Below, piece by piece: positions 12,985 through 24,621 of a DNA stretch of 60,000 bases. Every line of letters begins with the position of its first letter. Position 1 is the first letter of the stretch. Source of the stretch: Liolophura sinensis (Eukaryota; Mollusca; Polyplacophora; Chitonida; Chitonidae); the NCBI RefSeq assembly GCF_032854445.1, contig NC_088295.1:55969249-56029248 (forward strand). The letters run 5' to 3'. The translations under genes and the position numbers were made by a program. The notes beneath the pieces are model-generated. The model had not been told where the DNA came from and made no database searches. It saw only the letters and a program-made list of their open reading frames with translations.

Positions 12985-15900
12985 TCACACAGCAGTTCCT
13001 CTCTCTAAGTTCTGTTTGATCTCAGTAGTATAAGGTCCATAGAAACGCTCCAGCTTCTTGTTGAATTTCATGTTTCTCTCGTTAATGTAGTCGATGTCAG
13101 CATCCTCATCAAACGTCCTCCGGCGGCTGTATTTGGAGCGCTTATCAATTCTAAACAGATTAATAAAAAAAAAAAAAATATGTCAAACAGTGTACATACC
13201 TGGTAAAGTAAAGTCATAATGCAAGATGTTCACTAAGAAACGAAGAAAGTGTCAAAAATAACTTGTCCCAGTGACTGAAAGGCAAGCACCATTAACCACT
13301 AAACCATAACTTGCTCCTCCATTCTGAATTAGAACCGTGAGAGCTAGAGCCAGAGACTACTGTACCACAAAACACATGTACATACATAGTTAATTAAATG
13401 AATTACATGTAAATTAAATAAAATAGGTTTTGAAAACGGGAGTTCATGGATAACATGTACACTAACATTTTTAGGGGTCTACGTCGGCTAAAACTATTGT
13501 TCTTGCACAGATTATTGCTTTTATCATTTATTCAATTTTGTGGAAATGATAGAGGCCTGGCTGTTTTAGACGATTACTTTCAAAATTTGCATGAACAATC
13601 TCGCAGATGCGGAGTTGTGCTTTCCGCAATTAACTTGTTCTTTCTAGATCAACTGGTTTGGTCGCCATATTGTATTTTGTGCAAAACCTTTAAAGAACCA
13701 GTGAACAGATTGTTCTCAAATTTGATATACTGGTAGACTGATGCAAGGTACAGTGAATTTGCAAAATATCATTTACATCTAGGAAAAATGGGGGGATGTT
13801 CGCCATTGGTCGAAGCTGTGACGTCACAACTTGTTTCGAAATTTAAATTTTTTTATGCATTCTGGTGTACTCAGGGGCCAGTGATTCTGAATCAGCTTGT
13901 TCTATCTTTGAAACTTTCAAAGATATACAAAAAAAAGAACAAGTTTTAGTTATGTAATATTAATGGATTGTACATGTAACCTGGAGACTAGGGAAGTATG
14001 AAACCTGTACAAAAATGTAGCTAAGACATGCCCTACAAGAATTAAAATGACACTGCCATTTTTTCAGAAGTAAATACTTAAGCCTATTGATTTAACACTG
14101 ATTTAGATGGCAACTGGACTGGTATATATGCTTTTCTAACTGGCTGGTTCCTACTGCACTGTGTAGGATTTCCATAAGCCGTTGTTTGCTTAGATATAGC
14201 TATGTTGTCTCCTTTATGATAATATATGATGGCATTCATGACATCGCTGCGGACCCCAGATGAAACTGCTTTGCAATTCTAGTTGGTCTCGTTTCTTTTT
14301 TCCTCATTGCCATTTCAACACAACTCTGTTGTATAACAACCTCATGCTCCAATGAAACTTTCTGAGTACCATAATACTGGAGAAAATGGTGACTTACTGT
14401 TTTTCTAGGTCTTCCACCATTCTGTCCACAGCATCCTCTGAGTCTTTGTGTTGCTGAAGCCCCAGTGTGTCTACAGTAGGGTAGAACATCTCACCTCTGA
14501 AAAGACCATCGTTGTTGTATAATGGGTAGTATACAGATTGTACATATGGGATTTAACCTTTACTAGAACAGTCATGTGGAAATCAAGGCCATGAAACATG
14601 TATAAGTTTAAAATAATTGTATCATGAGCAGGTGTACAAGGATCCATCTTGTTGATGTGGGATTCACCCTTTACTAGAACAGTCACATGCCAATCAAGGC
14701 CATGGAACATGTATAAGTTTATAATAATTGTATCATGCACAGGTGTACAAGGATCCATCTTGTTGATGTGGGATTCACCCTTTACTAGAACAGTCACGTG
14801 CCAATCAAGGCCATGGAACATGTATAAGTTTATAATAATTGTATCATGAGCAGGTGTACAAGGATCCATCTTATTGATGTGGGATTCACCCTTTACTAGA
14901 ACAGTCACGTGCCAATCAAGGCCATAGAACATGTATAAGTTCATAATAATTGTATCATGAGCAGGTGTACAAGGATCCATCTTGTTGATGTGGGATTCAC
15001 CCTTTACTAGAACAGTCACGTGCCAATCAAGGCCATGGAACATGCATTCCCCTGCTGGGGTGCATTTTAAGTATACAAGGATCCATCCTGCTGATGGACG
15101 ATTCACCTTTCAGCCAAACACACATTACCCTAAAACATGGAACATGTACACTGAGAAAATAATTTTTTTCAGATTTTCAGTTTTCAGATTTACATGCACT
15201 TCAAATGCTTATCATAGTAGGTGTAAATTACTGCCCATGTTACCTATGCACCATTATAAGCTCACTGTACTTCGTGCACATATATGTACACGTCAATGTC
15301 TTCAAACTTACTTCTCCTCTTTCTGTCTAGCGTAACCATCAGCGTCTGGCTTCAACTGTTTTGTCAGTCTCTGGTACTGTCTGAAAGTAGCCTGTTCATA
15401 ATCTGCAACAGAACAAATTCAGAATAAAATCAATGAAATCATATTCATTTATTGTGGATGGCAAAACCCATCCACTCTGTATCAACTCTTCTATTTTTCT
15501 TTCTTCTCTTTTTTTGGTCTTCTCGTCCCGGTTACACTAAAAGTTTTTCTGACAATTGCATGCATGATAGATCAAACAATACAGGTTTCAACAACTGCAA
15601 GTTTCCAAAGTTTACACTCCTCACATTGCTCCTTTCAGTGGTGCATCATGTTTACCACGTTCAGTCAGTCTCTACTCTCTGTAAAACTACCATACACATG
15701 CATGATCACAAATTTCGTCCACGGCTTCGTTACTCCATTTTCCCTGATCTCAAGAGTTTTATCAATCTTAGACAAAGATAAAGTCTGAGCACCAGAAGTA
15801 GTATTTTATGCCCTTTTAGACCTAAAAAAATTCACTTTTTGGGCAAGTGTTAGTTACCTGAAAATCCTGGATCTGGGTTCTTCTTTTTCTTCTTTCTCTC

Positions 15901-18900
15901 CCACCTCTCTGCCTCATCTGCACCAATGTCTAGCAGCTTCACTCTGTCATAGTTTTCTCCCCTTTCTTCACACTCCTGGGTTGGTAAAAAAAAAAAGCAA
16001 AACAAAAAAAACCCCATTAATATCAAACAACAAATGCACAGTTACCTGCAAAAAATGATGTAGCAAAATAAATGGTTCTCACTGGCTGATTTGAGTATAC
16101 TGCACAGCGCAGGTATATCTAAAAAATATATGTATTTATTTATTTATTTGACTGGTGTTTTACGCCATACTCAAGAATATTTCCTTTTAACGATGGCGGC
16201 CAGCATTATGGGGAGGAAACCGGGCAGAGCCCGTGGAAAACCCACAACCATCCGCAGGTTGGTGACAGACCTTCCCACGTACGGCCAGAGAGGAAGCCAG
16301 CATGAGCTGAACTTAAACTCACAGCAACTCCATTGGTGAGAGACTCCTGGGTCATTACACGCTAACCGACTGAGCCACGAAGGCCCCAAGAATATATATA
16401 TGCTTTGAGTTTAATGTTGTACTCACATTTTTTCAGTCATATCACAAGGAGTCATTAGGTGTGTGTACATGTACAGATCCTGTGTCTTCTTATGGCAGGG
16501 GGTGAGTCCATGCCACCAAAGTGCTGCCATCACTGAAGTATCAGGCCGAAGACACCAGACATGACACCGAGTCCAGTCACATTATACTGACACTGGGCCA
16601 ACCAGTCTGTTTCCTTGCTCTAACCACTCAGTACTAAGTGCAAGCGAGCCAGCAACAAGTACCATTTTTAAGTCTTTGGTATGACATAACCTGTGTTTGA
16701 TCTTGGGTCTCCTGACTTCTAACCATTAGTTAACTGAAGGAGAATGTTGTGTTAACTTCCATGTTATTTATTTAAGACAATATTCTTACTGCCGTGTATG
16801 CCTGTAAAGCCAGTAGGCATGAGTAAAACAGCATAAAGTTCCCAGATGTCCGCAGCCTTGAACACTTCACAACATACATGTATGCATGTATTAATCTAAG
16901 AGCATTAAGTGGGAGAAAACTCACCCTGTCAAAAACCAATAAGACATGGTGGTACTCATATTCCTCGATAAATGAGGTCCTATTAAACTCTGGCTTATTA
17001 GGAACTTGCCTTTCTTTTCTCCTCTTCTGCTTGTTCCCACTCACTCTTTTTCCGTTTCACATCAAAGTTCTTTGGAAGCTTCTTTCGTCTGTCTTCCTCA
17101 ACAACCTCTTGATGATTTAACTTCCGCGCCTCATTCTGAATTAGATAAATCATGATTTACAATAATGCATCCCTCAACTAACTTCCACAGGTAGCTACAA
17201 TGACATCTGAATTCTGCAGTGCATCAATATCAGGTAATCAGGGGCACACCTGCCTCATTTACAACTCTTCTATTGTTCATGTAAAGTTATCATATATTTT
17301 TTATCAATTTTGGCATGAAAAGAAATGTAATCACTCCTTAATGGACAAGAAAGGAAGAGGATAATCATAAATTACAAGTGCACAGATTCTACCACAATTC
17401 AGACTCTATACAAAACTTGTTCTTGATTATCTGAGCTGGAATATTTATTAACCCTTCTTCACACATATATAAATTATCTTCTATCCGAACATTCAAATAT
17501 AACAAACAAAAAATATATGAAAATTAATGAAATTTTGTAACTGTTCAGATTAAGAACACATTTTTAAAGGAGAAGAAAATTTAAATACCAATCAAATGCC
17601 ACTGAAAACGAGAATGCATTTCCTCGCAGGTGCATGCCATAAAAAAATTCTAATATGTACTTCAAGTTAATAAATTATAAATAAAGTCAGCATCAAAATC
17701 CGCTGTGGGCGACTCCATTCTGCCAAAGAACTAGTCCTGAAATCTTCTGTGTTAAGAGGAGAATTTCCGTTGGAAACCGCCGAAGTGCAGTTTGTACCAG
17801 TAGAACTCTTCTTCTCAGAAGGTAGCGAAAAGTACAGTTCGTTTTCCACTTGATGATCGGGAAACCGGAATGTTGGATGTAGGTTCCAAGTTTACACGAA
17901 CAAGCCGGCAGTTTTAAGGACTCTCATTGATTGAGAGGCAACACACACCCAGCATAAATTACAGGGTGTTAAAGATGGAGGGCGCGATGAACTCAGCAAT
18001 TTATGCCAGTTTCACCGTTTTCATGTACAGCGAGGAAAATCGCAAAATTATGCAGCAGGCACCATCGGACAGAAAAAATGTGCTCTTTTCGGCCTGTGGT
18101 GTCCTTTTTATAAACTTTTCTTCTCCTTTAAACATAAAGTATTTGAATGTTTCATGAACTTCAGTCCTGCAATACTTGTTTCAAAAATGTCAGGTTCTGT
18201 GACTGCCACATATTTTGATCAAGGAAGGGAAATATTGTTTTAATTTAAAGTTTTGACCTGTAAAAATAAATCTTAGAAGTTTTTGATGCCAACAGTTAAG
18301 TTTTCCCTGATAAAAAATTAATCAAATGTCATATAAAGTGGCTCCATTGATGAATCAATCAGAAACAAGCAAAATGTGTCAATGGAAAATTTCACAACGC
18401 ATGGTTTATCAAGTTCAAAACCAAAATCAAACTTTTGCAACCAGGAATGAAAAGCTCACTGGTACGGCTTGACTTGGAGCCAAATGTCATTTTTTTTCCT
18501 GTACTGGAGAAGTTTTCTTTTTTAAATGGCCTTACCATCCTGAGCTGTAGGTCTCTCAGCCTGTTCATTCTATCTGCCTTCTTCTGTTGGCCCCCATCTG
18601 TGCTTGATGAGCTGGAACAGCTGGCAGTGGATGTCTGGCAAACACACAGTAAATCATGAATGTTGGCCAAACACATGGTTAATATCACAAAAACACGTAT
18701 GCCTTTTGAACACTATCTTGGACACAAGACTTTGTCCATCACAAAAGGGAGTTCATTATTCAGTTTACTGGCGATATGTCAGACTACAGACATGGCGTCA
18801 CTTCCGGCCCACAGTCACATAGTAGAGGTGCTAGGTGCTTGTAGTGAAAATCATCACTCACATGTAGGTATTGATCATAATAGTAGATCTTCACTGACAG

Positions 18901-21900
18901 TTACATAGTAGAGGTGCTAGGTGCTTGTAGTGAAAATCATCACTCACATGTAGATATTGATCATAACAGTAGATCTTCACTGACAGTCACATAGTAGAGG
19001 TGCTAGGTGCTTGTAGTGAAAATCATCACTCACATGTAGGTATTGATCATAATAGTAGATCTTCACTGACAGTCACATAGTAGAGGTGCTAGGTGCTTGT
19101 AGTGAAAATCATCACTCACATGTAGGTATTGATCATAATAGTAGATCTTCACTGACAGTCACATAGTAGAGGTGCTAGGTGCTTGTAGTGAAAATCATCA
19201 CTCACATGTAGGTATTGATCATAATAGTAGATCTTCACTGACAGTCACATAGTAGAGGTGCTAGGTGCTTGTAGTGAAAATCATCACTCACATGTAGGTA
19301 TTGATCATAATAGTAGATCTTCACTGACAGTCACATAGTAGAGGTGTTAGGTGCTTGTAGTGAAAATCATCACTCACATGTAGGTATTGATCATAATAGT
19401 AGATCTTCACTGACAGTCACATAGTAGAGGTGCTAGGTGCTTGTAGTGAAAATCATCACTCACATGTGTAGGTATTGATCATAATAGTAGATCTTCACTG
19501 ACAGTCACATAGTAGAGGTGCTAGGTGCTTGTAGTGAAAATCATCACTTACATGTAGGTATTGATCATAATAGTAGATCTTCACTGACAGTCACATAGTA
19601 GAGGTGCTACGTGCTTGTAGTGAAAATCATCACTTACATGTAGGTATTGATCATAATAGTAGATCTTCACTGACAGTCACTTAGTAGAGGTGCTAGGTGC
19701 TTGTAGTGAAAATCATCACTTACATGTAGGTATTGATCATAATAGTAGATCTTCACTGACAGTCACATAGTAGAGGTGCTAGGTGCTTGTAGTGAAAATC
19801 ATCCACTTACATGTAGATATTGATCATAATAGTAGATCTTCACTGACAGTCACATAGTAGAGGTGCTAGGTGCTTGTAGTGAAAATCATCCACTTACATG
19901 TAGGTATTGATCATAATAGTAGATCTTCACTGTGTCCAAGGTCCTCTAAGATTTAAGTGATTGATTTACATTTAAACCGTGCTTAGCAATTTGTCGCTTA
20001 TTATATGATGCCTATCACAGTTATTGGTGGAGAAAAGCGGAATGCCTGAATATACTCGGATACAGGACAGACTAAAAGATTCCACCGAAACAAAAGCTAA
20101 ATTCTAACATGTGACCTCACTGGTCTAGGGCTTTAATTAGAGATCAAATCCTCCAAGATTCGGTGTCAAATCAGAAATGCTTTTATTGGTGGAGAAAAGC
20201 AAACTGCCTGAATGTACTGGGATACATGACAGACTAAAGATTCCACCGAAACAAAAGCTAAATTCTAACATGTGACCTCACTGGTCTAGGTCTTTAATTA
20301 GAGATCAAATCCTCCAAGATTCGGGGTCAAATCAGAAATGCTTTTATTTATCCATTTGGCTGGTGTTTTATGCCCTACCCCAGAATATGAATCAAATCAG
20401 AAATACAAAAAATATGGAGTCATTATACAGGATTAAAGTGGCGAAGTAAAGTTAGAATAAGTCATTTTGCACTTCAGGAAGCCGCCATTTTTATAACATA
20501 AATGTCGCTGGGATCTCGCATTACACGGGAGCTGGGTAATAATTTTCACTCAACAGCCTATGATTTAACCTAGCGGCAGCATCCTTGCTACATTAAATAT
20601 CTGTTTCATTGAAATTCTGCATTGGAAATTGTGTTCCCATTCGCAGTAACTTAAAGTAAAAACAATCGAGAAACTGAAAATGCCAAGTAAAAAGTGTTGC
20701 CATTTTATTGGCTGTGAAAAGCAGAAATTTAAAAGGCCACTGTCCGCGAATGGGTGCTAATCTGATCACAGCTGCTCTGTTGTGGCCAGTGTAGTGGTAC
20801 GTGTCCCGACATGCAAATGTCCCTTATTAATAAGGAATGGTCATTACATTTTTTTCAACTGTTTTTTTTCTAGACAGTTCTAGATAAATGAAAAGAACTT
20901 AAAGTCTAACAAAATGGTTAAAAAAACTCAGGCAATTGTTACCTCCAAAAAACCAGGGACTGCTCCAAGAAAAGGGCTCGTAATGTCAATCACTTTGGAG
21001 CTGTGTTAAAGGCTGGGTATAAAGACTGGATTTGAGAGGGGTCGGCCACACATAAGTGACTGTAACACAGAAATTACTGCCTGGACATTTAACAACATCT
21101 AAAGAAGCCATTTCAAGTTCCCCAGGATTATATGAATAGTTGATTTGTTTTCAGGTTTATTTCTTAAACCGAACTGAAGATTTCCTAGAGCTTGACTGCT
21201 TTTACTCAAGAGCCATATTGTTTGAGACCCATGGCCAAATCTGGTGGGGCAAACAGGGTAGATTACACCTTCAAAAATTGCTTCCCAGGCTAGCATTTGT
21301 AGTCATGTTTATCTTTCATCCTGTCCAAGAAAGATGCCAGATATTAAGCTAAATTGCCACATATCGAATATTTCTGGATAGCTTGATGAGATCTAATGTG
21401 TCGTGGTCACTTGTGTTAGCTTATCCAACCTACCTTGCCATTAGCCTTAAACAACATTGCTCTTCTTTTTTTTTCTTTTTTTTTTTTTTGCAGTTAGACC
21501 AGACATACAGGCACTCACATTCTGTGAGAAGTAAAACATTTTTTTTTTCAATGGAGCCAAATACGGCGGCACATTTCCAAGAGGCTAGGTAAGGGAGACT
21601 CGCTTTTCGTATCATTGACTTCCCAACTATGACAGGAGGCCAATGCACAGATAAAGAGGAGATTTGAGTCTATCCTAAATTTCTGGTTACAGAATGTGAA
21701 TGTGAAGTGAAATGAACTGTTAGTTATGTGGTAAGAGCACTATTCTACATATACAGACTACTGGGTTTTAATTTTGACCAGGTTTTGTCACAAATCAAAT
21801 GTACATCCTACTTATGTGATGCACAACCCCTCTCAAATTCAATGTTCTGTCCAGTCTGCTATTTCAATCTTCAGGATAGACCATCATTGTTAAATTCACG

Positions 21901-22412
21901 TACCAGTACAAAAACACAGTCGATGGTGGGTTTTATACAGTAAAAACAGTATATATATGCTTGTAACATAAACTGTCAGACGTATCAGACTAGGTTGTGC
22001 TCTGGCTTATCAAGCTTCTTCTGACCTGTTTTAGTTTTTACATCTGTTTTACCAGATCTGTCTTTTTAATGGTCTCTTCGACTCTGATTTTCTAAAATTG
22101 TTGAAAATAGACTGACCTCAACGTTTAATTTAACTGAAAAACGCTTGTGCGGTCAAACATGACATCACCATCTGGAAGCCAAGACATTGTTTACGACGTA
22201 CTATGTCTAGCGAAAACTGAGCCCTTCTTAACTGCTTAATCCATGAAAATAAACATTGATACTTGTATCGATTTATAAACACTTTCTCTACACTCATTGT
22301 AGTTATGATCGAGTTTAAAACTACAACTCGTTCACAAAAATACACAAAAATTAGAAGACGAGACAAAAACCTGAAAATCAGCAAATATAAACACAACACT
22401 TACGGAAGCCAT
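12985..22412 (-). CDS. SYF2: SYF2 pre-mRNA-splicing factor homolog, complete, 7 coding exons
   Basis: Minus-strand coding exons in transcript order: 22412-22404 (ATG GCT TCC), 18634-18536, 17135-17010, 15975-15858, 15402-15312, 14496-14398 and 13150-12985 (stop TGA at 12987-12985). They total 708 nt, or 235 aa; human SYF2 is 243 aa. Family landmarks: a Ser-rich N terminus, [72 protein letters not shown] and, at the C terminus, [20 protein letters not shown] followed by [22 protein letters not shown]2 joins the Prp19/XAB2-associated spliceosomal complex in the nucleus and is mostly helical and charged. The intron between 17010 and 15975 uses a GC donor (AAG/GCAAGT); all others are GT-AG. Introns are large and packed with repeats. 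The ATG at 22412 fits directly upstream of a GTAAGT donor, but only three codons support it, so exon 1 is less certain than the rest. Confidence 0.93.
14545..15055. repeat. 111-bp tandem repeat, about 4.5 copies, in a SYF2 intron
   Basis: GATTCACCCTTTACTAGAAC recurs at 14661, 14772, 14883 and 14994, an exact 111-bp period. It lies between SYF2 exons 14398-14496 and 15312-15402. Because 111 is 37 codons, a minus-strand frame stays open for 211 codons; this is a repeat artefact. Confidence 0.93.
16133..16386 (-). mobile_element. SINE family 1, full-length copy
   Basis: On the minus strand it starts GGGGCCTTCGTGGCTCAGTC (tRNA-like A box), then has AATGACCCAGGAGTCTCTCA, the body and the A-rich AAATAAATAAATA tail. 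Similar AT-rich sequence on both sides may be a target-site duplication. It lies in the SYF2 intron between exons 15858-15975 and 17010-17135, the intron that has the GC donor. Confidence 0.88.
16407..16735 (-). mobile_element. SINE family 2 copy
   Basis: Minus-strand copy related to 54250-54585: TTTTTCAGTCATATCACAAG, CAGTCACATTATACTGACAC, GGGCCAACCAGTCTGTTTCC, and a tRNA-like end with a TTGATCTTGGGTCTCCTGAC B-box region. It is adjacent to the SINE family 1 copy at 16133-16386. Confidence 0.75.
17564..18131. mobile_element. TTAA-flanked MITE (568 bp), copy 1
   Basis: TTAA then AGGAGAAGAAAA at the left end, TTTTCTTCTCCT then TTAA at the right end: a 12-bp perfect terminal inverted repeat with TTAA on both sides. 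This is the target pattern of piggyBac-type elements. A clearly homologous copy is at 30287-30864. No transposase frame is seen. It lies in SYF2 intron 2. Confidence 0.8.
18811..19932. repeat. 86-bp tandem array, about 13 copies, in SYF2 intron 1
   Basis: Near-identical 86-bp units carry CACATAGTAGAGGTGCTAGG, TGCTTGTAGTGAAAATCATC and TTGATCATAATAGTAGATCT. Most units differ by 0-3 bases (for example CTCACATG versus CTTACATG), indicating recent homogenisation. Confidence 0.95.
20022..20346. repeat. Tandem duplication of about 162 bp
   Basis: ATTGGTGGAGAAAAGC starts at 20022 and again at 20184. Both copies contain CCACCGAAACAAAAGCTAAA, ATGTGACCTCACTGGTCTAG and GAGATCAAATCCTCCAAGAT. A short SINE family 1 tail fragment (about 20341-20392) follows. 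Confidence 0.88.
20393..22403. other. Rest of SYF2 intron 1, no gene recognised
   Basis: Unique-looking AT-rich sequence. Small open frames are present (for example near 20680 and 21551 on the + strand), but none extends into a recognisable protein. Confidence 0.4.
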
Positions 22413-24621
22413 AACAAGATATCTCGAGATAACACGCAAAAACCTCAACTGCAGTGCTCAACGCTGAGGCCTAAAGCCATGAGCTCAGACTGAGCCAGCG
22501 CCTCCGTCAAGCTTTGTACAGGCTGAACTAAAAATATACACTTATCATCGTCATCCACTCAACTGTTTAAAAATCGAAAATGGTGTTGTTGGATCAAGTC
22601 TCATATTTTGAGGTGGTGTTATTGGGGACAACATCTGTCATATTATTCCTAGTGACATACTACACGAAAAGATTCAATGAAGAAAATGAACAATAACCTC
22701 ATACCACCGTGAGTCTGTGAGCATGCCACAATGTTATTTGCCAAAGGCACCCTATGCTCCTTGAGAGCTAGATAAACCTATTGTTAGGCAGGGCATAGTA
22801 CCTACCCGGTACCGGGTCCTATTTAAAAACTTCATGTTATAATTAGCAGCGATCAGCAATGATTTTTAATAACAAAGTCAAGCGATGAAACGTATTCCAA
22901 TATTGCTTCAGGGATTAAAACTAAGTGTAACCTGGGCAGGGATATATGAATGGATCAGGCAGTTGGTATTATTTCGTTTCTGAATTTAGGCCTAATTTTG
23001 CATAGCGTGGAAAAGAGGTCGCTTGGATTAGCTGTCCTTAGTGTAACTGGTTGCTGTTAAGATGCGCTGGTTTCATTTCACAATGTTTAATGATGTGACC
23101 GAGGTGTGGGCACTTGTTTATCATGCGTTCTTGCGCAACTTCTCGAATGTCAACTTTCAGTTTCTGTTGAAAGGATAAGAAATCAAGACTGTTTGAATGC
23201 TGACAGCTGTCGCACTACTGCGTCAGAACTTCACGTAAGTTGACATGATTGTGCATCCGAAAATTGGGGCGATAACAGGCGATAAATCCCTTACGATTCC
23301 TTCGATGACATTGGCTTTCCATTTCGATCTCGACCATTCTCCGAAAACAAATACCTACCGTGTTACTTTTGACTGCCAGTTTCAGATAATTTCAGACAGT
23401 GGCAGTGCTTAAAGTGAGTAACGTGAGAGATTCGTCAAATGTATTTACATTTAGATGTGCCAATAATGTGGTCTTCAACCTTTCCAACCTTTTGATTGTA
23501 AGGAAATAATCTACATTATAAACACTGAACAACATCATGTAACGATTCAGTACGGTTAGGTGCGGCATGTAACTCGCTGTATCGAGCAACGCTGAAGTGT
23601 TGGGAGGTTTAGGCCCCATCCAAACTATCCAGCATCGTTCAACTTTTGTTGGTTCAGCAGTAGGTTGAATACTGTTGAGTTAAGTTGAGTGCCCCGTCCA
23701 CACTACAAATCAGATAGGTCAACATTGTTCAACACAGTTGTCGTGTGTTATGTTTACGCAATACTGAAACTCAGTGCTTTGTACTTCATTCCCTTTAAGT
23801 GGATTAATTCAAATTTTATTGCATAGGCCTGCTCTGAAGAATTGTGTGGGAATTGTTATAAATCTTCAACCTTTTCAACCACTAAAGCCCTTGTTCAGTG
23901 GAATTTATGCATGTAATATTTACGAAAATGATGCTGAGAATGATTTGTTTGCGTCACCATAAAGATGCATGATGGCATCATAAACCTGTGCAAATTATTT
24001 CTCTGCACCCCGTAGAACTCTCAGAATGTTTTATAGAAGGCCTGTTGGTTGCAGAGGCAGTTGAATAGGTTGAAGGATTAGGGTATGACTGAACAGTGGT
24101 AGTTGTAACATATCAAAATTATGAAAATGAAGTCAGCATAGTTTTCTGGTGATTGTGTTGATTGTGACAACAGCTGCTTGCATTGGTACATGTACATCTT
24201 CATGCTTTCAGAATTAACTTTTTTTATGTTACATTTGAGCAATCACCACAAGGTGCATACATTTTTTTTGTAGATTTGCTGCCTTGCGGGGGCATTTTGA
24301 CTGCAATCTGTTGACCGTTCTCATTGGGCAGTAAACATATATGTGGGTGGTTTGACATGTTCATTGGACATTATACTTACCTTAATTGGTGCAAAAATTT
24401 CTCCTACTTATTTGGTTTTTCATGCATTTACTTTACCAGAGGTGATGCGTACGTGTATTTTTGTTTTAAGCTAATTGTTTCATGGTCGGAATCCTATCTA
24501 TATTGATGTATCCCCTTACGGTAACCAATTAATCAATCAAATCAAATTCTGTCCTCTTTTTTTAATTTTGTCTCAGATAATGGGATAAACAGAAACCAGT
24601 GGCCTTGACCCATTGACCAAA
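22413..24621. promoter_or_regulatory. Divergent SYF2/LRRK1 5' interval
   Basis: About 2.2 kb separates the SYF2 ATG (minus, 22412) from the LRRK1 ATG (plus, 24622), so both 5' UTRs and promoters should lie here or nearby. A pyrimidine-rich acceptor-like sequence ending TTTTGTCTCAG at 24576 precedes the LRRK1 start exon. It suggests a non-coding upstream exon. A stop codon in frame lies between that acceptor and the ATG. No TATA box or specific operator is claimed. A MITE family B copy occupies 23855-24087. Confidence 0.45.
23855..24087. mobile_element. MITE family B copy
   Basis: Begins AAATCTTCAACCTTTTCAAC and ends AGGTTGAAGGATTAGG, an imperfect terminal inverted repeat. The body has TTCAGTGGAATTTATGCATG, GAAAATGATGCTGAGAATGA and GGTTGCAGAGGCAGT. 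Other copies: 38218-38432, 41228-41443 and 47133-47335. Confidence 0.72.

Noticed and set aside
14471-15106. 211-codon minus-strand frame overlapping SYF2 exon 6
   Set aside because: Artefact of the 111-bp (37-codon) repeat in a SYF2 intron; SYF2 itself uses another frame.
20680-20760. Short frame beginning [15 protein letters not shown], resembling the start of a THAP zinc finger
   Set aside because: Stops after 26 codons with no following exon recognised; too short to support a THAP gene or a P-type transposase.
21551-21592. Plus-strand [13 protein letters not shown] followed by a GTAAGG donor, possible upstream LRRK1 exon
   Set aside because: Spliced to the acceptor at 24576 it gives an immediate stop, and no other partner exon is evident; it lies within SYF2 intron 1.
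24613-24621. Earlier TTG start for LRRK1
   Set aside because: ATG at 24622 is 9 nt downstream in good context, and a TAA lies just upstream in frame; animal nuclear genes rarely start at TTG.
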